DNA of 9,528 nucleotides from Chromatiales bacterium (lineage in GTDB: Bacteria > Pseudomonadota > Gammaproteobacteria > Chromatiales > Chromatiaceae): assembly GCA_024639625.1 (NCBI GenBank), contig JAHEIA010000072.1, positions 1 through 9,528 on the forward strand. Reading direction: 5' to 3'. Positions within the stretch are counted from its first letter, which is position 1. Each line of letters begins with the position of its first letter. Of the stretch, positions 1-6,600 are shown in pieces. Position numbers and translations under genes: made by a program. The notes beneath the pieces are model-generated. The model worked only from the letters and a program-made list of their open reading frames with translations. It was not told where the DNA came from and did no database searches.

Positions 1-1
1 A

Positions 2-376
2 CTGGACTATGTCCCGCCGTTGGCGCGATCTTCTGTGCAAGGTGGCGCTGGGCCGCGGTTGGATGCCATCGCAGCCATCCAATTCCCTTTGATCATGGGC
101 ATCGTTCTCGGGGGCGGGGTCTCTGCGCTCCTGGTGCGCGAGTTCCGTTTCTACTTCAAGGTACCGCTCAGCCAGTACCTGCTGGCCCTCGGCGGCGGTC
201 TGATCATGGGATTGGCGGCGCGCATGACGCCGGCGTGCAACGTCTGGCACCTGTTCGGCGGACTGCCGATCCTCGCCATGCAGAGTCTGTTGTTCCTCGC
301 CGGGCTATTTCCCGGTGCGTGGCTTGGCAGCCGTCTCTTGGCGCTTGTAGTCCTGCGCCACGGAGCAATCAAGTGA
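2..376 (+). CDS. YeeE/YedE-family sulfur-compound permease, C-terminal part (5' end outside window)
   Basis: The frame is open from base 2 of the window to a TGA at 374-376, giving 124 residues, so the true start lies upstream and the protein is truncated by the window edge. About three hydrophobic, glycine-rich membrane segments are visible (roughly residues 28-45, 57-74 and 90-118 of the visible part). The motif TPACNVWHLFGGLP, with its cysteine at visible residue 79, matches the conserved Cys-Asn-containing loop of YeeE/YedE inner-membrane proteins. In the characterised member TsuA, conserved cysteines line the thiosulfate path. An in-frame TTG at base 20 is not a credible start because the frame continues upstream as LDYVPP. 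The next gene, a TusA-like carrier, overlaps it by GTGA, which is the TsuA-TsuB arrangement. Family assignment is confident; thiosulfate as substrate is inference, since family members also handle other sulfur species. Confidence 0.88.
   Translation: MDYVPPLARSSVQGGAGPRLDAIAAIQFPLIMGIVLGGGVSALLVREFRFYFKVPLSQYLLALGGGLIMGLAARMTPACNVWHLFGGLPILAMQSLLFLAGLFPGAWLGSRLLALVVLRHGAIK
362..365 (+). promoter_or_regulatory. Ribosome binding site of the TusA-like gene inside the permease gene
   Basis: GGAG lies 7 bases before the GTG at 373 and within the last codons of the permease gene. It supports 373 as the start and, together with the GTGA stop/start overlap, suggests translational coupling. A second candidate, AAGGAA at 385-390, sits 6 bases before another in-frame GTG at 397, so the actual start is not settled. 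Confidence 0.5.
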
Positions 377-666
377 TCGGTGCGAAGGAAACAACCGTGG
401 CCGAAGGTGCGGCCGCAGTCAGCGTGATCGAATTCGATATCCGAGGGCAGCTCTGCCCATCGGCGTTGCTCATCACCTTGCGCGAGGTGAATGAACGCAA
501 GCAGGAGTTGAAGGCCGGGTCGGCTCGTCTGCGCGTGCGGACAGACAACCGGGACTCGACGATTACGATTCCGGACGCGCTCACCAATATGGGTTATGCG
601 GTCGAGGTAACCAAGAGTGAGGGACACTATCTCGTGGAGATCCGCAGTCGAGTCAGGGGCGCCTAG
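373..666 (+). CDS. TusA/SirA/YeeD-family sulfur carrier protein
   Basis: This 97-residue protein fits the TusA family, usually about 75-95 residues. Residues 21-33 contain the family's strand-turn-helix opening, FDIRGQLCPSALL, with the sulfur-carrying cysteine at residue 28. The later ITIPDALTNMGYAV stretch corresponds to the second helix. Family members pass persulfide sulfur between proteins; the YeeD/TsuB subgroup assists the TsuA/YeeE thiosulfate permease. The start chosen is GTG 373, overlapping the permease stop, with GGAG 7 bases upstream. GTG 397, giving 89 residues and preceded by AAGGAA, is equally possible and the domain is complete either way. The family's CPxP motif reads CPSA here, so the second proline is replaced by alanine. 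The protein is predicted cytoplasmic. Its role as partner of the upstream permease is inferred from the overlap and family precedent. Confidence 0.9.
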   Translation: MIGAKETTVAEGAAAVSVIEFDIRGQLCPSALLITLREVNERKQELKAGSARLRVRTDNRDSTITIPDALTNMGYAVEVTKSEGHYLVEIRSRVRGA

Positions 667-699
667 CCCGGCGGGCTTGCACGGACCCGGAACCAGCGC

Positions 700-3423
700 A
701 TGGAACCGACCCACAGAACAACGGGAGTCGCACTGCCAGAGGCGCTTGCAGCGGCGCATCGGGAAATCGAACGTCTGCGCCAGGACAACCAGTCTGCCCA
801 GGCCGCAGAACAAAATGCCTTTGTCTATATCCGCGAGAAAGTCGACCAACTGCTGAAGGTGATCGGCACCTGGCCGCTGAAGCCGGAAGAACTGGACAAC
901 GAGTCCCTGATCTCCCTTGACCCCATAGGGATCGTCGCCGATGCGTTCGTGCAAGTCTTGGAACACCTGCAGGACACCAATGACGCGCTGACTCTGGCAC
1001 GGGACGAGATTCACGCGATCTTCGATTCCGCCGGCGCTGCCATTCTCGTGGTGGACCGCGGATTCCGCCTGCAATCCTTCAACGCCCAGGGCCGGGTCTT
1101 TTTCTTCGCTGATGCGCTGGCTGTCGAGCAGGGCGAACTTCCACAGCTGCTCGACCCAAGCGGGTCGACTGGTATCGCGGACCTGCTGGAGGAGATCTGC
1201 CGCAATGACGAGCGGTTGGAAAAGAGCGACTTCGGCTTTGGGGACCGTCACTTCCATGTCGTCGGGACTCCGGTAAGGGACAAGACGGGAATGCTCTCGA
1301 AGGTGGTGCTGGTATTTACCGATGTTACCGGCCGGCGCAGGATCGAGCAGTCATTGCGCGAGGCAGAGTCGCGATTGAATATCATCGTCAACTCGGTGCC
1401 AGCCGGCATCCTTGTTATCGATGCAGAGACCCATGTCATTCGCGACGTCAACGACAGCGCCCTGTCCATGATTCAGGAGACCCGGGAGAATCTGCTCGGT
1501 TCGGTGTGCCATGATTATATCTGCCGGGCCGAGCGCGGCCGGTGTCCAATCGAGCACTGTGAGTGCCGGGGAGACAACTCGGAGCGCCGGCTCCTGCGGC
1601 CGAACGGGGACTCCATCCCGGTCCTCAAGACCGTCACCTCCATCGAGCTCCAGGGAAGGCGGCACTACCTGGAGAGCTTTATCGACCTCAGCGAGCGGAA
1701 GCGCGCTGAGCAGGCGCTGGTGGAGAGCGAGCAAAGGTATCGCTCCCTCTACAACACCATGCGTGAAGGTGTCGCTCTGCACGAGTTGCTCCTGGACGCC
1801 GACGGCCGCCCGATCGATTACCTGATTCTCGACGTCAACCCCTCCTACGAAGCGATCCTGGGTCTCAATCGGGAGTCCGTACTGGGCCGCAAGGGTTCCG
1901 AAGTCTACGGTGCAGGAGATGCGCCTTACCTGACGCAGTTCGCTCGGGTGGCGACTTCCGGTGTTCCTTCTTCCTTCGAGGCCGATTTCCAGCCGATGGG
2001 CAGGGTATTCAGTGTCTCGGTCTTTTCTCCGGCACCGCGTAGATTCGCAACCGTTTTCGATGACATCAGCGAACGGAAACGGGCCGAGAAGGAAGTCCAG
2101 CGTCTGGCATTCTTCGATACCCTCACCGGGTTGCCGAACCGCACTTTGTTGCAGGACCGCCTTCGGGAGGCACTGATGATCTCGGCGCGGGACGACCATG
2201 GCGTGGCCGTACTGTTCCTCGACCTCGATCGCTTCAAACCCATCAACGATTCGATGGGGCATGCCGTAGGAGACGGGCTGCTCAAGGCGGTCGGTAATCG
2301 CCTTTTGCGGTGTGTCCGTGAATCGGACACGGTCGGTCGCCTGGGGGGAGATGAGTTCGTAGTGATCCTCCCCATGATCGAGCATGGGCTGGACGCCGTC
2401 CGCGTCGCCAAGGCGGTCATGGAGCAGCTTGCCGAACCCTTCGAATTCGATCATCGGGAGATCTACACCAGTTGCAGCATTGGGATCGCCCTGTTTCCCA
2501 TCGATGGCGACGAGGCGGATACGCTGATCCGCAATGCCGATATGGCGATGTATGCGGCGAAACAAAGGGGCCGCAACAATTACCAGTTCTTTTCCGCGGA
2601 GATGAACCGGCGCGCGTCCGAGCGCCTCGATATGGAGACGCGACTGCGCAGGGCGCTCCGGGAGCAGGAGATTCATGTGTTCTATCAGCCGCAGCTCGAC
2701 GTGGCCAAGGGAAGGGTGACCGGGGTTGAGGCACTGGTGCGTTGGCGCGACCCGGAGCTTGGGATGGTTCCGCCGCGCCGTTTCATCCCGTTGGCTGAAG
2801 AGACCGGTCTGATCCTTCCGCTGGGGGAAATGGTCCTGTCCCAGGCCTGTGCTCAGGTCAAGGAGTGGCAAGCAGCCGGAGCCCCCTCGTTGACGGTCGC
2901 GGTGAACCTTTCTGCATTCCAGCTCAAACAGGGAGATATTGCCGAAACGGTGCACCGGGTACTGGCGACGACCGGGCTTGCGCCAGGCTCCCTGGAGCTG
3001 GAACTCACGGAAAGCATGCTGATGGATCACGCGAAGGCGACGGTAGGAACCCTGCAAACACTCAAGGCCATGGGGCTGCGTCTGAGCATCGACGATTTCG
3101 GTACCGGCTACTCTTCCCTGCACTACCTGAAAGACTTCCCCATCGATCGAATCAAGGTCGCCCAGGAATTCGTGCGCGATATCAGCGCCGATCCGGGGGA
3201 CGCAGCGATCGTGGAGACCATCATCGCGATGACCGCTAGCCTCGGCATGGAGGTGATGGCGGAGGGAGTGGAGAACATCGAGCAACTCCGCTTTCTGCGT
3301 TCCCGGGGCTGCCTGCAGATGCAGGGATTCTATTTCGCTAAACCGATGTCGGCGGATAGCATCGCGCAGTACCTGCGCAGCGGGGCCTTCCGCGACGGAG
3401 TCTGCCCGCTAGGCCTGTCCTGA
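700..3423 (+). CDS. Three-PAS GGDEF-EAL protein (c-di-GMP synthase/phosphodiesterase)
   Basis: 907 residues with no signal peptide or obvious membrane segment, so probably cytoplasmic. Order: helical N-terminal region (about 1-100), PAS1 (about 102-212), PAS2 (about 225-335), PAS3 (about 344-460), GGDEF (about 465-625) and EAL (about 640-895). PAS2 carries cysteines 270, 275, 282, 287 and 289. The GGDEF domain has an intact active-site GGDEF at 549-553 and a canonical inhibitory I-site RESD at 540-543, five residues before it, so cyclase activity with product inhibition is predicted. The EAL domain keeps E677 (EAL), N736, E768 and E771 (ELTES), D798/D799 (DDFGTG), K819, E855/E858 (AEGVE) and Q875. 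The usual Asp two residues after the lysine (KID) is Ala821 (KVAQ). Which activity dominates cannot be decided. ATG 700 is the first in-frame ATG after the carrier's stop, 33 bases away, but has only a weak ribosome binding site. The gene is probably co-transcribed with the permease and carrier. Confidence 0.95.
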   Translation: MEPTHRTTGVALPEALAAAHREIERLRQDNQSAQAAEQNAFVYIREKVDQLLKVIGTWPLKPEELDNESLISLDPIGIVADAFVQVLEHLQDTNDALTLARDEIHAIFDSAGAAILVVDRGFRLQSFNAQGRVFFFADALAVEQGELPQLLDPSGSTGIADLLEEICRNDERLEKSDFGFGDRHFHVVGTPVRDKTGMLSKVVLVFTDVTGRRRIEQSLREAESRLNIIVNSVPAGILVIDAETHVIRDVNDSALSMIQETRENLLGSVCHDYICRAERGRCPIEHCECRGDNSERRLLRPNGDSIPVLKTVTSIELQGRRHYLESFIDLSERKRAEQALVESEQRYRSLYNTMREGVALHELLLDADGRPIDYLILDVNPSYEAILGLNRESVLGRKGSEVYGAGDAPYLTQFARVATSGVPSSFEADFQPMGRVFSVSVFSPAPRRFATVFDDISERKRAEKEVQRLAFFDTLTGLPNRTLLQDRLREALMISARDDHGVAVLFLDLDRFKPINDSMGHAVGDGLLKAVGNRLLRCVRESDTVGRLGGDEFVVILPMIEHGLDAVRVAKAVMEQLAEPFEFDHREIYTSCSIGIALFPIDGDEADTLIRNADMAMYAAKQRGRNNYQFFSAEMNRRASERLDMETRLRRALREQEIHVFYQPQLDVAKGRVTGVEALVRWRDPELGMVPPRRFIPLAEETGLILPLGEMVLSQACAQVKEWQAAGAPSLTVAVNLSAFQLKQGDIAETVHRVLATTGLAPGSLELELTESMLMDHAKATVGTLQTLKAMGLRLSIDDFGTGYSSLHYLKDFPIDRIKVAQEFVRDISADPGDAAIVETIIAMTASLGMEVMAEGVENIEQLRFLRSRGCLQMQGFYFAKPMSADSIAQYLRSGAFRDGVCPLGLS

Positions 3424-3607
3424 ACTGCTGCCGCCGCGCTGGCTACGCTGCGTCAGGCCGTTCCCGCAGACGGTCGACCGCCAGCCGGACCCGCGCGCCG
3501 TTCACTTGGTGGACCTGAAACGCCCGACCCGCGGGTTCCACAGCGGCGGACACCTGCCGCACAACATCGGGTTTGAGCACGGATCGTCGAGCTCTGTCTC
3601 AGCCTGA
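3413..3607 (+). pseudogene. Possible remnant of an unidentified gene
   Basis: Between a TAG at 3410-3412 and a TGA at 3605-3607 the + strand frame is open for 64 codons. By my hand count of codons from 3422, roughly 85 percent end in G or C while second positions are about half G or C. That is the pattern of real genes in GC-rich genomes. The translation contains a protein-like stretch, VDLKRPTRGFHSGGHLPHNI. There is no ATG, no ribosome binding site, and its first 11 bases or so overlap the end of the GGDEF-EAL gene. I do not recognise the family. It may be the tail of a lost gene, or chance in GC-rich DNA. Confidence 0.25.
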
Positions 3608-3638
3608 GGCCGCTGCAGATACGCCGTCCGCTTCAGGC
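3424..3638. other. Gap between convergent genes
   Basis: This 215-base stretch separates the 3' ends of the GGDEF-EAL gene and the UvrA gene. It contains a stop-bounded coding-like fragment on the + strand, a 10-base self-complementary sequence ACCCGCGGGT at 3527-3536, and an imperfect hairpin at 3601-3639, each treated separately. No canonical Rho-independent terminator with a T-run was seen on either strand. Confidence 0.7.
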
Positions 3639-3639
3639 T
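3601..3639. repeat. Imperfect inverted repeat at the 3' end of the uvrA gene
   Basis: AGCCTGAGGC (3601-3610) can pair with GCTTCAGGCT (3630-3639), giving a 10-pair stem with one G-T wobble and a 19-base loop. It ends on the first base of the UvrA stop codon. The wobble is tolerated only in RNA made from the + strand (G-U), so if it works as a terminator or 3' stabiliser it would favour the GGDEF-EAL transcript. No T-run follows on either strand, so a terminator call is weak. Confidence 0.3.
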
Positions 3640-6600
3640 CAGGCCCGACCGCCCGGTGATTTACGCGAGAAGAACTCCCGTAGCGCGGCGCCGGTTGCCG
3701 AATAGTGCCCGGCTTTCGCGACCTCTTCCGGAGGTCCCTCTACCAGGATCCGGCCGCCGTCGGCACCGCCTTGCGGCCCGAGGTCGATGACCCAATCGGC
3801 TTCCGCTACTACGTCCAAGTTGTGTTCGATCACCACGACGCTGTTCCCAGCGTCCACCAGCCGGTGTAACACTCGGGTTAATTTTGCTACATCGGCCATG
3901 TGCAGCCCGATGGTGGGTTCGTCGAGGAGGTACATGTTGGCCTTCAGCGCCGCGGCGCCGCCGGGGCGGGCTGGTGTCTTTGCGGCTTTTGCCAGTTCGG
4001 CGACCAGCTTGATCCGCTGCGCCTCGCCGCCGGACAGGGTTGGACTCTGCTGGCCCAGGCTCAGGTAGCCGAGACCGACATCCTGCAGCAGAGTGAGCGC
4101 GTGGAGCAGCGAGCGGTGCGCCGAGAAGTACTCGACCGCCTGATCCACGGACATCGCGAGTACCTCGCCGATATTTTTTCCTTTGTAGTCGATCGCGAGC
4201 GTCTCCTCGTTGAAGCGAGCCCCGGCGCAGGCCTCGCAGGGGACCTTGACGTCCGGAAGAAAGCTCATCTCGACCCGATTATAGCCCTGACCATCGCACA
4301 CCTCGCAGCGTCCACCTCGCGTGTTGAAGGAGAACCGCCCGGCCGAGTAACCGCGCAGGCGGGCCTCCGGCGTCGCTGCAAATAGATTGCGGATCCGATT
4401 CCAGATGCCGATGTAGGTGGCGGGGCAGGAGCGCGGGGTCTTGCCGATCGGGGTCTGATCCACCTCGAGCACCCGGTCGATTGCCTGCCATCCGCAGATG
4501 CGCCGGCAACCCCGCGCGCGCAGCGGGGGCTCCCGGAGTTCTCCGGCGGAGCGTCGCTGCGCGAGCAGAGGGCCCAGGTTGCCATACAGGACTCCGCGCA
4601 CCAGCGTACTCTTGCCGGAGCCGGATACCCCGGTCACGCACACCAGACGCGCCAGCGGCAGGCGCACCTGCAGGTCCCTGAGGTTGTATAAGTGGGCCTC
4701 TTGGATTGCCAACTCGGCGGCCGCGGCGATCGCTCGGCGAGCGCCGCGTGTCGGGTGTTGCACAGGATTGAGCAGGCTGTGCCCGGTCAGCGAGCCCGGG
4801 TTCGCGGTCACATCCGCAAGCGTACCCTGGGCCACGATCGCCCCGCCGTCCGCTCCAGCGCCGGGACCGAGATCCACCAGGTGTTCCGCGCGGCGTATGG
4901 TGTCTTCGTCATGTTCCACGACGACGACGGTGTTGCCCTTGGCGGCGAGTCTGCCCAGTGTATCCAGCAGCAGCCGGTTGTCGCGCGGATGTAGGCCGAT
5001 CGTCGGCTCGTCGAGGATATAGCAGACGCCGCGCAGGTTTGAGCCGAGCTGCGCGGCGAGTCGAATGCGCTGTGCTTCGCCGCCGGAAAGGGTGGGAGCG
5101 GCCCGATCCAGGCCCAGGTAGCCCAGTCCCACGCCCTGCAGGAAGCCGAGTCGGGCGGCTATCTCGGCGATGAGGTCTTCGCCGATGGCCCGCTCGCGAC
5201 CCTTCAGCTCGATCTTTGTAAAGGCCTGCAGTGCCTCACTGACCGAGCAGGCAGAGTAATCCGCGATGCTCCATTCCTTGAAGTAGACGGCAAGAGCCTC
5301 GCTGCTCAGGCGTTTTCCCGAGCATGTGGCACAGGGAGGCGGGGTTGCCGGTTGGGTAAGCCATTCGCCCTCCTCGCCGCTTTGCTCCGCGTCGAATCCG
5401 GTCAGCTCCGCTCCGGTGCCGAAGCAGCTAGGGCACCAGCCGTGTTTCGAGTTGTAGGAAAACAGGCGTGGATCCGGCTCTTCGAAGCCGCGTCCGCAGC
5501 CCGGGCAGGCGCGCAGGGTGGAGAAGTTGGTCTCCTGCGGGCTCCAGGTTCCGTCGGTTTCGAACTCGATCAGCCGCAGCGTACCCTTTCCCTGTTCGAT
5601 CGCCGTGTCGAGCAAAGCCCGAAGTGCGGACTCGGATCCAGCTTCGAGCGCGATTTCGCCGACTGGTAGATCGATGTTGTGCTCGCGATAGCGGTCAAGC
5701 CGCGGCCACGGATCGGTCGATATCGGTTCGCCGTCGACCCGCAGCAGATAGTGCCCTTTGCGCAGCGCCCACTTTGCGAGGTCGGTGTAATAGCCCTTAC
5801 GCGCGATGACCAGCGGCGCGAAGATCCCGATCCGGCGTCCGCCCCAATCCGCCATGATGTGCTCTGCGATCGCCTCGCGGCTCTGCGGCCGAATCGGGAT
5901 GGCGCAGTGGGGACAGTACTGTACGCCGAGCTTGACGAAGAGGAGCCGCAGGAAGTGGTGGATCTCGGTCAAGGTGCCTACGGTGCTCTTGTAGCCGCCG
6001 CGGCTGGTGCGCTGCTCGATCGCTACGGTAGGTGGAATTCCATGGATTGCGTCGACCGCAGGTCGCGCCGCAGGTTGCACGAACTGCCGGGCGTAGGCGT
6101 TTAGGGATTCCAGATAGCGCCGCTGGCCTTCTTGGAACAGGATGTCGAACGCCAGCGTGCTCTTGCCCGAGCCGGAAACCCCGGTGATGACGCTGAAGGT
6201 GTCTCGCGGGAGGCGCAGGCTAATATTCTTCAGATTGTGCTCACGGGCGTGCACGATATGGATGTAACCATCGTCCCGAGCAGCCGCTCTCGCGGCAACA
6301 CCGGCCCCAGCCGGGGCCGTCTGTGCCGGGACCGCCTGGCGGTAGCGGCGCAGGGCCTCTCCGGTAAGACTCGAAGGCGTCGCGGCAATCTGCTGCGGAC
6401 TGCCTTGGGCGAGCAGCTCGCCACCCATAGCGCCACCGCCGGGACCGAGATCGATCAACCAGTCAGCAGCGCTGATCACGTCCAGGTTGTGTTCGATCAC
6501 GAGTAGGGAGTGCCCGCTGCGCAGGAGGCGGTCGAATGCCTGCAGCAGGACGCTGATATCGGCGAAGTGCAAGCCGGTAGTCGGCTCGTCGAAAAGGAAT

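Noticed and set aside
235..372. Upstream extension of the TusA-like frame to ATG 235
   Set aside because: It would add 46 residues overlapping the permease gene with no family match; GTG 373 with GGAG upstream fits the usual carrier length.
151..1257. 368-codon - strand frame across the permease, carrier and PAS genes
   Set aside because: Runs antisense to three genes with recognised families and shows no domain of its own.
1351..3285. 644-codon open frame on the - strand opposite the GGDEF-EAL gene
   Set aside because: It lies wholly antisense to a gene with clear domain motifs; its translation has no recognisable domain. Long antisense frames are expected in GC-rich coding DNA.
3527..3536. 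ACCCGCGGGT palindrome as a terminator
   Set aside because: It has no loop and no T-run, so it cannot form an intrinsic terminator.
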